A stretch of 64,000 bases of DNA from Hwanghaeella grinnelliae (GCF_004005845.1 NZ_SADE01000001.1:558001-622000), one strand, 5' to 3'. Shown: positions 17,354 to 25,814, counted from the first letter of the stretch. Translations and numbers: made by a program. The notes: generated by a model from the sequence alone, not told the origin.

Positions 17354-18450
17354 CCAATTCCCCTGCGAGCCAACCCATCGTGGAATTCGTGGATGTGGTA
17401 AAACGGTTCGGCGACTTCGAAGCCGTCAAGGGCATCGACCTTGAAATCATGCCGGGTGAGTTCATCGCGATCATGGGATCGTCCGGCTGCGGCAAGACCA
17501 CGACCCTGCGTATGCTGGCCGGCCTGGAAGCCCCGACCGAAGGAGAAATCCGCCTGGACGGGCAGGTGATGAACGACGTGAAGCCGCATGACCGGGATAC
17601 GCCGATGGTCTGGCAATCGCTCGCCCTTTTTCCCTTCTTGAACGTGAGGGAGAATGTCGAATTCGGCCTCAAGATGCGCGGTGTCGGTCCGGATGAGCGA
17701 AAGGATCGCGCCATGCGCTGGCTGGAGCGGATGGAAATCGAGCAATTCGCGGAACGCAGTGTGGACCAATTGTCCGGCGGGCAGCGGCAGCGCGTGGCGC
17801 TGGCCCGCGCCCTGGTGACGGAACCGAAAGTGCTGCTGCTGGATGAGCCCTTGTCAGCGCTCGACGCGCATCTGGTGATCCGCATGCAGCAGGTTCTGAC
17901 CAAATTGCAGCGGGATCTGGGCATCACCTTCGTCTATGTCACGCATTCCCAATCGGAAGCCTTCGCAATGGCGGACCGGGTGGTGATCATGGGCGACGGC
18001 AAGATTGCGCAGGTGGGCAAGCCGCGGGACATCTACCGGGCGCCAGCCAATCGTTTCGTTGCTGAATTCGTCGGGCGCAACAATATCCTGACCGGGACGG
18101 TGACGGAGCTGGCCGGATCGACCGTGGCGATTGCAACCCCCGCCGGGACTTTTACCGTCAGCGCGGAGGGCGCTGCCTTGCCGGCGGTCGGCGCGACGGC
18201 ATCCTTCGTGATTGCCGCCGATCTCGTCCATTTTTCACCGGATCCTATGGCTGAGGAAAACAGTGTCGAATGCAGTTTGATCTCGGAAGAATTTGTCGGG
18301 TCGGTCATGACGCTGTTTCTGGAGAGCAAGGATGGGACTGAATTCAAGGTGCAGACCCAGGAACGGGTCTTGGCGAATATCGATTTGAAGGCAACGGGCC
18401 GCTTCCATCTGGGATGGTCCGCGGCGAGCGCCCATTTGCTAGGTGAGTAA
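17350..18450 (+). CDS. ABC transporter ATP-binding protein, PotA type
   Basis: 366 residues. Walker A is GSSGCGKTT, the signature is LSGGQRQRVALARAL, Walker B is VLLLDEP and the switch His follows in VTHSQSEA. The C-terminal third (about 280-366) is a TOBE-type regulatory domain, as in PotA/MalK. It energises the importer. It is 14 bp upstream of the cytosine deaminase gene and probably co-transcribed with it. Confidence 0.92.
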   Translation: MTNSPASQPIVEFVDVVKRFGDFEAVKGIDLEIMPGEFIAIMGSSGCGKTTTLRMLAGLEAPTEGEIRLDGQVMNDVKPHDRDTPMVWQSLALFPFLNVRENVEFGLKMRGVGPDERKDRAMRWLERMEIEQFAERSVDQLSGGQRQRVALARALVTEPKVLLLDEPLSALDAHLVIRMQQVLTKLQRDLGITFVYVTHSQSEAFAMADRVVIMGDGKIAQVGKPRDIYRAPANRFVAEFVGRNNILTGTVTELAGSTVAIATPAGTFTVSAEGAALPAVGATASFVIAADLVHFSPDPMAEENSVECSLISEEFVGSVMTLFLESKDGTEFKVQTQERVLANIDLKATGRFHLGWSAASAHLLGE

Positions 18451-18464
18451 GGGAGGATAAAGAC

Positions 18465-18920
18465 ATGACCACGCTATCCGAAACTGACGCGAAATTCCTG
18501 CGGATCGCCTATGAAGAGGCCCTGGCCGGTTTCAATGAAGGCGGCTGCCCCATTGGATCGTCGCTTGCCGAAGGCGACCGCCTGATCGCGCAAGGCCGGA
18601 ACCAGCGTGTGCAACAGGGTGATCCGATCGCGCATGGGGAGATGGATTGCCTGCGCAAGGCGGGGCGGCAAAAGTCCTACCGCAAGATGACGCTCTATAC
18701 CTCGCTCAGCCCCTGCATGATGTGCACCGGTACGATCATACAGTTCGGCATTCCGCGCGTCGTGATCGGGGAGGCGGAGACCTTCCCCGGCAATCCTGAT
18801 TTCCTGCGGGAAAGGGGCGTCGAAGTAATTATTGCCGATGACGACGATTGCAAGGCGCTGATGGCCCGTTTCATCCAAGAAAAGCCCGAATTGTGGGCTG
18901 AGGACATCGCGGAAGACTGA
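18465..18920 (+). CDS. Cytosine deaminase-type nucleoside/nucleobase deaminase (fungal Fcy1 fold)
   Basis: 151 residues of the cytidine-deaminase superfamily. The zinc site is H57-G-E59 and P-C84-x2-C87, with E59 as proton shuttle. Compared with tRNA adenosine deaminases, the text PCMMCTGTIIQFGIPRVVIGE and the C-terminal PELWAEDI closely follow yeast cytosine deaminase, whose tail closes over the base. It would convert cytosine, or a related imported base, to uracil plus ammonia in the cytoplasm. It has GGGAGGA upstream and is the last gene of the ABC operon, which is the best clue to the transporter's ligand. Confidence 0.8.
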   Translation: MTTLSETDAKFLRIAYEEALAGFNEGGCPIGSSLAEGDRLIAQGRNQRVQQGDPIAHGEMDCLRKAGRQKSYRKMTLYTSLSPCMMCTGTIIQFGIPRVVIGEAETFPGNPDFLRERGVEVIIADDDDCKALMARFIQEKPELWAEDIAED

Positions 18921-19063
18921 CGATTGTTGACCACCACTCAATGGTGCAATTACCCCTAAACTGTACGTTAGTATAGTTGCCAATTTTCGCCGCGCTGGCG
19001 ATCATCGGTTACGTGCCCGAATACCGTCACTCAAAGAAAACGGGGCGCGGATGGGAGGAAACA

Positions 19064-20314
19064 ATGTCAATCTGCAAATGGATCGCCGCGGGTACGCTCG
19101 CGGTCGTTTTGTCGTCCGGTACCGCCCTTGCCCAGGGCAATCTGGACAAGCTCAGTTCGTTTCAAACAACCGGCGTCACCGAGTTCACCTACGTGGAACA
19201 AGGCGGCGCCAAGGCGGAAGCGATCCGTAAGACGCTGGCGGGGATCAACCTGCCCGACGGCTTCTCGATCGATCTCTACGCCATCGTGCCGGATGCGCGG
19301 CACATGGCGGTCGGTCCGCAAGGGATCGTAACCTTCGTTGGGACGCGCAAGACCGAGGTTTGGTCGGTGACGGATCGCGACAAGGACCGCGCTGCCGATG
19401 AAGTGAAGAACTTTGCCCCATCGCTTGCCAAGGCCATTCCGAACGGGCCCTGCTTCTCGAAGGACGGGTTCCTCTACATCGCCGAACAGAACCGCGTTCT
19501 GGTCTTCCCGGCGGCGGAGTTTTTCTATGAAAGTCCGGACGTGGCGGCCTTCAACGTGATCCCGCAGGGAGAATTGGTTCCGCCGGAAGAGGAAAGCTAC
19601 AACCACACCGCCCGCGTCTGTAAGCTCGGTCCGGACGGCAAGCTCTATATCTCGTTGGGGCAGCCCTTCAATGTCGCGCCGGCTGAAAAGCTCGACAAGT
19701 ATAAGAAATGGGGCATCGGCGGGATTATCCGTGTGAACACGGACGGGTCCGACCGTGAGGTCTATACCTATGGTGTGCGGAATTCCGTCGGTCATGACTT
19801 CGATCCGGAGACCGGCGATCTGTGGTTTACGGACAACCAGGTCGACGGCATGGGCGACGATATTCCCCCCGGCGAATTGAACCATCAGACCGCGATGGGG
19901 CAGCATTTCGGCCATCCCTGGTTCGGCGGCGGGGATACCCGTACGAACGAATATGCCGGTGAGGACGTGCCGGTGGAGGTGGTGATGCCCGCCGTCGCGA
20001 CCGAGGCGCATGCGGCCGATTTGGGCATGCACTTCTATACGGGCAAGATGTTTCCCGCGAAGTACAAGAACGCGATCTTCTCCGCCCAACATGGTTCATG
20101 GAACCGGACGGATCCGATCGGTGCGCGGGTGATGGTGACGTTTATTGACGCAGAAGGGAACGCGACGATGGAACCCTTCGCCGACGGATGGATCGATGAG
20201 AACGGCGAGTATCTCGGTCGGCCGGTTGATGTCACCCAACTTCGGGACGGCTCCATTCTCGTCTCCGACGATCTTGCGGGTGCGATCTACCGCATCAGTT
20301 ATTCGGCGCAGTAA
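19064..20314 (+). CDS. PQQ-dependent sugar (sorbosone/aldose) dehydrogenase-like protein, periplasmic
   Basis: About 416 residues with a Sec signal peptide ending at ALAQ. It is a six-bladed quinoprotein of the soluble glucose/sorbosone dehydrogenase family: VRNSVGHDFDPETGDLWFTDN, ELNHQTAMGQHFGHPW and SAQHGSWNRTDPIGARV are family blocks. It would oxidise an aldose at C1 to the lactone and pass electrons to a cytochrome c, and the next gene encodes one. GGGAGGA precedes ATG 19064. It lies beside the PQQ synthesis genes. The sugar substrate is not evident; the sugar-acid genes near 53-58 kb may be downstream users. Confidence 0.85.
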   Translation: MSICKWIAAGTLAVVLSSGTALAQGNLDKLSSFQTTGVTEFTYVEQGGAKAEAIRKTLAGINLPDGFSIDLYAIVPDARHMAVGPQGIVTFVGTRKTEVWSVTDRDKDRAADEVKNFAPSLAKAIPNGPCFSKDGFLYIAEQNRVLVFPAAEFFYESPDVAAFNVIPQGELVPPEEESYNHTARVCKLGPDGKLYISLGQPFNVAPAEKLDKYKKWGIGGIIRVNTDGSDREVYTYGVRNSVGHDFDPETGDLWFTDNQVDGMGDDIPPGELNHQTAMGQHFGHPWFGGGDTRTNEYAGEDVPVEVVMPAVATEAHAADLGMHFYTGKMFPAKYKNAIFSAQHGSWNRTDPIGARVMVTFIDAEGNATMEPFADGWIDENGEYLGRPVDVTQLRDGSILVSDDLAGAIYRISYSAQ

Positions 20315-20331
20315 ACTCCTGGTGCCAATTG

Positions 20332-20363
20332 GGGCGGTGGGGTCTCTCCACCGCCCGTTTTTT
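20332..20363 (+). terminator. Intrinsic terminator or attenuator just before the cytochrome gene
   Basis: GGGCGGTGG (20332-20340) and CCACCGCCC (20348-20356) form a 9-bp GC-rich stem with a 7-base loop, followed by G and six T. It ends only 5 bases before the cytochrome start, so it would separate dehydrogenase and cytochrome transcription or limit the latter. Confidence 0.8.
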
Positions 20364-20368
20364 CATGG

Positions 20369-20734
20369 ATGACGCTGATGATGGGACGTTTTATTTCCAA
20401 AACGGGTTTTATGGTGCCGATCCTGGCGATTCTCGTGGCCGTTTCGGCCACGCCGTCGAATGTACTGGCAGCTGACGCGGCCGCCGGCAAAGTGAAAGCC
20501 AAAAAATGCCGGAATTGCCATGGGATCGATGGGGTGGCGAAGATACCCATCGCGCCGCATATCGCGGGAGAGAGCGAGGTCTACCTTCAGGTTCAACTGA
20601 AGGCGTTTCGGACCGGCAAGCGCAAGCACGAGATTATGTCGGTGATCGCCAAGGACCTTAGCGACGCGGATATCGCCGATCTTGCCGCTTGGTACAGCAG
20701 CATCAAATTCACGATCGAAATGCCTACCGACTGA
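20369..20734 (+). CDS. Small class I c-type cytochrome, probable electron acceptor of the sugar dehydrogenase
   Basis: About 121 residues with a signal peptide (cleavage near VLAAD). It has one haem-binding C47-x2-C50-H51 motif; a methionine near residue 83 (HEIMSV) is a candidate axial ligand, as in cytochromes c-553. It is exported and receives haem in the periplasm. Placement directly after the quinoprotein gene suggests it takes electrons from it. ATG 20369 is used, but ATG 20378 or 20381 are equally possible and no clear ribosome site distinguishes them because the terminator abuts. Confidence 0.82.
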   Translation: MTLMMGRFISKTGFMVPILAILVAVSATPSNVLAADAAAGKVKAKKCRNCHGIDGVAKIPIAPHIAGESEVYLQVQLKAFRTGKRKHEIMSVIAKDLSDADIADLAAWYSSIKFTIEMPTD

Positions 20735-20749
20735 GCGGAAGGACTGCCC

Positions 20750-21634
20750 CTAGCTGGCTGAGCCGGGTTTGATCGGGAAGGTTTTCCCGAACTCACCGCC
20801 ATCGGTGTCGGTTGCCTCGACGGCGAAGGAGGTCGCGCCGTTGTCGTCGTAGGAGAAGCGGAATGTCGGGTCCTCGCTGATCGAGATCCCGCCGCTCATA
20901 TGGATGAGCTGTTCATCACCCAGGAAGACCGACATCTCGTTCACGAAGAATGCCGGAATGAAAAGCTGCGTGACCTGATTGCGCTGCAGGCCTGAATAGT
21001 TCGGGTGGCGGATCATGATTTGCGCCTGGCGGCGGCCGTCGATCTTCGGTGCGACCGTAGTAGCGGAAGCGGTTTCTGCGACGACGTCGAAAACCTTCAT
21101 CCGCATCTTGCCGGCGGAGTCCAAGGCGGATGCCATGTCCTTCAGCGCGGGCGCGGAACAACCACCGGCCCCTTTCACGTAACGGCCGACCATCCAAAGC
21201 TTTCCGTCCGCCGTTTCTGCGATGGCGCGGATATTCGAATACTGGTTCACCCGGACACGGGTTTCCAGGTCGATGGTGCCCATGGAGGGGCCGAATTCAA
21301 ATTCCGCGACAACGGGAGCGGGGTTCTCGTCGACGATCAAGGTGAGTTTTGCAATCCGCGCGGTCGAGGCGCCGGACTGGATCAACCTCACCGGTACAAC
21401 GGCGGCGTCATGTGCCCGGTACGGGGCGTCCATGTCGAACAGGGCCGATCCGTCCAGGATCGGTGTGTCGCCGAAGACGTCGTATTTCAATTCCGCCCAG
21501 GTTTCGCCGTTATTAAGTGGGTTCTTTATGTCTGGTTCAGCAGCGTTCACCCGGTCGATCCCGACCATTGGGCCCGCCGCAACCGCCAAACCCAGCCCCA
21601 AGGCCAATGCCGCGGCATATAGTTTTCGGATCAT
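20750..21634 (-). CDS. Quinoprotein dehydrogenase-associated SoxYZ-like carrier protein
   Basis: About 294 residues with a signal peptide (cleavage near VNAAE). The N-terminal half is SoxY-like and contains VKGAGGCSAP, whose Cys matches the sulfur-carrying Cys of SoxY. The C-terminal half is SoxZ-like (QIMIRHPNYSGLQRN). This SoxYZ fusion is a recognised companion of PQQ dehydrogenases (the TIGR04557 type). Its role is not established, and its Cys may carry a sulfur or redox intermediate. It is divergent from the metallo-beta-lactamase gene, its usual partner. ATG 21634 is chosen for signal-peptide length. Confidence 0.85.
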   Translation of the reverse strand: MIRKLYAAALALGLGLAVAAGPMVGIDRVNAAEPDIKNPLNNGETWAELKYDVFGDTPILDGSALFDMDAPYRAHDAAVVPVRLIQSGASTARIAKLTLIVDENPAPVVAEFEFGPSMGTIDLETRVRVNQYSNIRAIAETADGKLWMVGRYVKGAGGCSAPALKDMASALDSAGKMRMKVFDVVAETASATTVAPKIDGRRQAQIMIRHPNYSGLQRNQVTQLFIPAFFVNEMSVFLGDEQLIHMSGGISISEDPTFRFSYDDNGATSFAVEATDTDGGEFGKTFPIKPGSAS

Positions 21635-21879
21635 GGGTCGCTCCACCCTATGCAACCTCGGTCATCCCTCGGGAGTTGGTTCCCTGCCTGGTTATGGCGG
21701 GAATGTCCCAGGTCGCGTTGCCGTTTTTTACATTAGTAAAGCAGCTTAAGGTACACGCCATTATACGGAAATACTACATTGGCATCACGTTCCCGCGTGT
21801 ATGATGGCTTGTGAAGGTTGGGCCATCGCGCACGAAAAGACGCTCCGTCCCGAGCAAAACGACGCAGCGAGGATCGACA

Positions 21880-22926
21880 ATGTTTGAAATATTCCTGACC
21901 ATGTGCCTGCAAGACCAACCGGATCTGTGTGCTGAGCGCTTGATTCCGGTCGCGGCGGAGACACGGGAAATCTGCGAGGCGGAAGCGCCGGCAAGGCTGA
22001 TCGATTGGCGGAAGGGCTTTCCTTCGGCCATAGTCTCGGATTGGCATTGCGGTGACGGTGCCGTCGCGGACGCACTGAAGGTCACGGAAGTCGCGGCGGG
22101 TGTCTTCGTGCATCAGGGCCGCTATGAAACGCCCACACCCGGCAATGCCGGGGACCTCGCGAATGTCGGTTTCATCATCGGGGAGGACGCGGTCGCGGTC
22201 ATCGACGCTGGCGGGTCGCGCGCGGTCGGGGAGCGCCTCTACGCGGCCGTGCGTCAGCAGACAGATCTTCCGATCGAATGGTTGATCCTGACCCATATGC
22301 ACCCCGATCATGTCATGGGGGCCGGTGTGTTCCAGGAGGCCGGCGCGAAAATCCTTGGACATCCAAAATTGTCGGATGCGCTCACAAATCGTCGGCTGGT
22401 CTATCTGGAAAACTACGCTGCCTTATTGGGTGACAGAACCTTCCTTGGTACAAAGATGGTCGGACCCGGCGCGGACAGCGATGAGGTGGATGAAATCGAC
22501 CTGGGTCGACGGCGATTGATGCTCAAGGCCTTCCCGACCGCGCATACGGATAACGACCTGACCGTATTCGACACCAGCACCGGAACCTTGTTCACGGGCG
22601 ATCTGGTCTTTTCGGTCCATACCCCGGCCTTGGACGGGTCGATTCTGGGCTGGCTTTCGGTGTTGCGGGAGCTGTCCGACTTCGAAGCGAAACGCATCGT
22701 GCCCGGGCATGGCCCCAACTTTCTTCCCTGGCCCGATGGCGGTGAGGATACGTGGAACTACCTTACCACCCTCGCCGAAGAGACACGGCAGGCCATAGCC
22801 GAAGGCGAGAGCATGCGAACCGCAATCGAGCATTTGGGAGAATCGATGCGGGGCAAGTGGGAACTGTTCGACGAGTATAACCCGCGAAACGCCACGGCCG
22901 CTTACCAGGAGTTGGAATGGGAATGA
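21880..22926 (+). CDS. Quinoprotein relay system zinc metallohydrolase (SoxH-like MBL fold)
   Basis: About 348 residues. Residues 1-70 form a Cys-containing extension, and the rest is a metallo-beta-lactamase fold with HMHPDHVMGAG, FPTAHTDNDLTVFD, FTGDLVFS and PGHGP supplying the zinc ligands. It matches the SoxH-related proteins that accompany SoxYZ-like carriers in PQQ-dehydrogenase regions (TIGR04559 type). It presumably hydrolyses a thioester or persulfide on the carrier, but no substrate is proven. ATG 21880 follows GAGGA; longer upstream frames lack a signal. It converges with the next gene. Confidence 0.82.
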   Translation: MFEIFLTMCLQDQPDLCAERLIPVAAETREICEAEAPARLIDWRKGFPSAIVSDWHCGDGAVADALKVTEVAAGVFVHQGRYETPTPGNAGDLANVGFIIGEDAVAVIDAGGSRAVGERLYAAVRQQTDLPIEWLILTHMHPDHVMGAGVFQEAGAKILGHPKLSDALTNRRLVYLENYAALLGDRTFLGTKMVGPGADSDEVDEIDLGRRRLMLKAFPTAHTDNDLTVFDTSTGTLFTGDLVFSVHTPALDGSILGWLSVLRELSDFEAKRIVPGHGPNFLPWPDGGEDTWNYLTTLAEETRQAIAEGESMRTAIEHLGESMRGKWELFDEYNPRNATAAYQELEWE

Positions 22927-22941
22927 CCCATGTCATCACGC

Positions 22942-23601
22942 CTATGGCAGGCGCTGTTGTATCGAACGGGCCAGCGTAAACGCGCGCTTTTCCAATATGA
23001 CCGGGGTTTCGCAGACATAGGTTAGGGATTGGGCTCGGTCCTTGAAAATCCGGGAGTCCCAGGTGATCTGGTCCTGCAATTCCTCTATCCGGTCGTAGTC
23101 CGGCTCCGTCGCTTCGCTCAGTTCCTGTAAAGTATCGCGGCGCGTATCGATCCGGTCGGCAAGCTCGTCCTGCTTATGGGCATAGCGGGCGATGCCGGCA
23201 ATGATTTCCGTCCGCTCCTTATCGATCAAGGTGAAGATCCCGGCGAACAATGTTGTCAGACGGTCGGCCTTGTCTTTGCCGATGTCGTCGCGCTCGGCGA
23301 AATTAGCGATCATCTCGTCGGTCTTTTCCAACGGCGTCCGTCGCAGCGACAAAACGGATGCGAGACGGTGGATTTCATCATTGTCCCGCCAAGACTTCTG
23401 CAAGGCGTCGTCGATGACCGGCCCGGCCCACATTTGTCCAATCGACAGATGCGGCACCTTGCGCTGGATACAGGGCCAGTCCGGGTCGGAAAAATCGGCC
23501 GCCTGCGCCGTGCTTGCTGCCATCGCGGTTGCCAGCCCCATCGCCAAGAGTGCCGGCGCAAAGAGTGCCGAAAACGGGGAGCACATGGTTCGACGTCTCA
23601 T
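22942..23601 (-). CDS. Secreted helical protein of unknown function downstream of pqqE
   Basis: About 219 residues, not recognised as a characterised family. It has an N-terminal signal peptide (cleavage near AQAAD), then DPDWPCIQRKVPHLSIGQMW and mostly charged helices with heptad-like spacing (about residues 110-190), so a helical bundle or coiled coil. Two Cys, one in WPCIQ and one near the C terminus (YVCETP), could form a disulfide. It follows pqqE by 40 bp on the same strand, so a link to the quinoprotein system is inferred. ATG 23601 is used; TTG 23625 is possible. Confidence 0.65.
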   Translation of the reverse strand: MRRRTMCSPFSALFAPALLAMGLATAMAASTAQAADFSDPDWPCIQRKVPHLSIGQMWAGPVIDDALQKSWRDNDEIHRLASVLSLRRTPLEKTDEMIANFAERDDIGKDKADRLTTLFAGIFTLIDKERTEIIAGIARYAHKQDELADRIDTRRDTLQELSEATEPDYDRIEELQDQITWDSRIFKDRAQSLTYVCETPVILEKRAFTLARSIQQRLP

Positions 23602-23641
23602 TTTTCCAATCCGTTTTATCGTCAATTCAGGGCGTGAAGCG

Positions 23642-24781
23642 TTAACGCGGCGAAACCCGATAGGTCAATTCACTGGCGTCAGCATGCGAGTCCGCCTCGG
23701 CGGCGGCGACGAGTTCCGCATGAAACGGTGATTTGGAGCAGACCGGGTCGGTAGCGTAGGGATCGTTGGCAATTGCCATCGCCTGGCAGCGGCAACCGCC
23801 AAAATCCTTGCCGCGCCGGTCGCAGGAACGGCAGGGTTCCTGCATCCAATCGAATCCGCGGAAGGCGTTGAACGCGTCGCCGTCGTACCAGATGTCGCGC
23901 AGGGACTTCTCGGGGAACCGATCGAAATTGAGCCCCTTGATCGTCTGCGCCGCATGGCAGGGCAAAACCGTGCCGTCGGGTGTGATATTCAGCCCGGTGG
24001 ACCCCCAGCCGCCCATGCAGGGTTTCGGATATTTTGCATGGTGGTCCGCCGGCACATAATCGATGACCAACTCGCCTTTCAGTCTTTCACGCGCTTCGTT
24101 GACGATTTCCCGCGCGCGCAGTGCCTGGTCTTGTGTCGGCATCAACGCAGCGCGGTTGGCGGCGGCCCAGCCGTGAAATTGCACGGTGGCGACTTCGATC
24201 CGCCGGGCGCCAAGCTGCTGTGCAAGCGCGATGGTTTCTTCCAAACGATCCATGTTACGGCGGTGGACGACGGCATTCAGGGTCAGCGGAATGCCTTGTT
24301 TCTCGACCCAGCCGGCCACGGCCATCTTGCGGTCAAAACCGCCTTTGTAGCCGCCGATCTCGTCGGCCGATTCCGCGGTAACGCCTTGCAGCGACAGTTG
24401 AACATGGTCCAGGCCCCGCTCGTCGAGTGCAGCCAAGCGCTTTTCCGTCAAGCCGATGCCGGAGGTGATCAGGTTGGTGTAAAGGTCTGCGTCCCGCGCG
24501 GCGGTGATCAGTTCTTCCAAATCGCGCCGGGATGCTGGTTCCCCGCCCGATAAATGGATCTGCAGCACACCGATCGCCGCGGCCTGTTTAAAGGCCTCGG
24601 CCCATTCTTCCGTTTTCAGTTCCGATTTGATGGCGGTCATTTCCAGCGGGTTGGAACAATAGGGGCAGGCCAGCGGACAGCGGTGGGTCAATTCCGCAAG
24701 CATCGCCATTGGCGGCTTGACGGAAGGGGCCGGAATCGTCCCGGGTGCAGCGGTTGTTTCGTTTTCGGCTACCATTGTCAT
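23642..24781 (-). CDS. pqqE: PqqA peptide cyclase, radical SAM enzyme PqqE
   Basis: 379 residues. The radical-SAM cluster motif C35-x3-C39-x2-C42 (CPLACPYC) lies in the N-terminal barrel. The C-terminal SPASM region has CMGGWGSTGLNI, VLPCH and CRSCDRRGKDFGGCRCQ, binding auxiliary iron-sulfur clusters. PqqE joins the Glu and Tyr of PqqA by a carbon-carbon bond, the first PQQ step, with PqqD as peptide chaperone. ATG 24781 overlaps the pqqD stop (ATGA). Confidence 0.95.
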   Translation of the reverse strand: MTMVAENETTAAPGTIPAPSVKPPMAMLAELTHRCPLACPYCSNPLEMTAIKSELKTEEWAEAFKQAAAIGVLQIHLSGGEPASRRDLEELITAARDADLYTNLITSGIGLTEKRLAALDERGLDHVQLSLQGVTAESADEIGGYKGGFDRKMAVAGWVEKQGIPLTLNAVVHRRNMDRLEETIALAQQLGARRIEVATVQFHGWAAANRAALMPTQDQALRAREIVNEARERLKGELVIDYVPADHHAKYPKPCMGGWGSTGLNITPDGTVLPCHAAQTIKGLNFDRFPEKSLRDIWYDGDAFNAFRGFDWMQEPCRSCDRRGKDFGGCRCQAMAIANDPYATDPVCSKSPFHAELVAAAEADSHADASELTYRVSPR

Positions 24782-25065
24782 CTTAGTTCAACCATGCGCC
24801 GTTCGATGAGCGACATCAGAAATGCTCCGGCGTCCTTCTTTATCTGATCGACCGGGGCATTGTATTTGGCCGCAAGGCCCCCGGCGATTTCATTCAATGT
24901 TCTGGTTCCGTCGACCTCCGCCAATATAGCGGCCCCGATCGGGTCTAACTTCACCGCGCGTTCCGGCGCCAACAGGACCCATATGTCGCGAACGGAATCG
25001 AACTTGGTCCTCACCCCACGGGGGAGGAATGGTGTATCGGCCTCGGTTATCGCGGTCAGGGTCAC
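24778..25065 (-). CDS. pqqD: PQQ biosynthesis peptide chaperone PqqD
   Basis: 95 residues from GTG 25065, which overlaps the pqqC stop as GTGA. FLPRGVRTKFDSVRDIWVLLAPERAVKLD and AILAEVDGTRTLNEI match PqqD, a winged-helix precursor-peptide recognition protein that presents PqqA to PqqE. No ATG fits the family length, which supports the GTG start. Confidence 0.93.
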   Translation of the reverse strand: MTLTAITEADTPFLPRGVRTKFDSVRDIWVLLAPERAVKLDPIGAAILAEVDGTRTLNEIAGGLAAKYNAPVDQIKKDAGAFLMSLIERRMVELR

Positions 25066-25814
25066 GCCGCTTTCTCCAACTGGCCCTCGCCCGGCTGCCA
25101 GGCCCCCGGGGGGATGCGCGCGGGCGCTACATAGGCGGAATGCAGGGCATCCAGTTGCGACCACAACACGTCCGTCTTGAAGGTAAGTGCCGCCGCGCAA
25201 GCATCCTGTTTTTCCGCGGTGTCGGCATGGTCCAGAACCCAAGCCAGCCCGAAGGCGACATCCTTGGGGGCTTCCTTCAGCCTGTTCTGGAAATAGGCAG
25301 TGGAATTGTCGTCTGCGAAATCGTAATGCGCGAGCAGACCAGCGATCCGTTCGGAATGGATTTTCGGCGCGAACAATTCCGTCAGGGAGGAAGCGACAGC
25401 TTCCAGCAGCGTCTTGTCCCGTACGAAGCGGACATAAGCGTCGACCGCAAACCGTGTTCCGGCCAGCACACCCCGCGTTGAGGCGACATATTCGGGATCC
25501 AAGTTTACGGCTTCGGCCAGCCGCAACCAGCGGGAAATCCCACCTTCGTTCTCGGCGGTGCCGTCATGATCCTCGATGCGCGACCGCCAGGCGCGGCGCA
25601 GGGCCGGGTCTTCGACGCGCGACATGAATGCCGCGTCCTTCATCGGGATGCGAGACTGATAGTAGTACCTGTTGATGACCCAGGCCTGGACTTGATCCAT
25701 CGTGCAACCGCCGGAATGCAGCAATCCGTGAAACGGGTGCTTGTCGTGATAGCGTTCGTCGCCGATACGGCGCAGGCGTGCTTCAAAATCGGCGCGCGAG
25801 GCGGGCTCTCTCAT
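25062..25814 (-). CDS. pqqC: Pyrroloquinoline-quinone synthase PqqC
   Basis: 250 residues, the usual PqqC length. It has a haem-oxygenase-like all-helical fold with HDKHPFHGLLHSG, WVINRYYYQSRIPMKDA and DHDGTAENEGGISRWLRL. PqqC catalyses the final ring closure and eight-electron oxidation of AHQQ to PQQ without a metal. ATG 25814 overlaps the pqqB stop (ATGA), which rules out the longer upstream frame. Confidence 0.95.
   Translation of the reverse strand: MREPASRADFEARLRRIGDERYHDKHPFHGLLHSGGCTMDQVQAWVINRYYYQSRIPMKDAAFMSRVEDPALRRAWRSRIEDHDGTAENEGGISRWLRLAEAVNLDPEYVASTRGVLAGTRFAVDAYVRFVRDKTLLEAVASSLTELFAPKIHSERIAGLLAHYDFADDNSTAYFQNRLKEAPKDVAFGLAWVLDHADTAEKQDACAAALTFKTDVLWSQLDALHSAYVAPARIPPGAWQPGEGQLEKAA

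Noticed and set aside
14433-18450. A spermidine/putrescine importer as the final name
   Set aside because: The family match is only to the PotDBCA type. The neighbouring deaminase and phosphoribosyltransferase do not support a polyamine role, so I left the ligand open.
19067-20092. A 341-codon minus-strand open frame
   Set aside because: It mirrors the PQQ sugar dehydrogenase gene and has no signature of its own.
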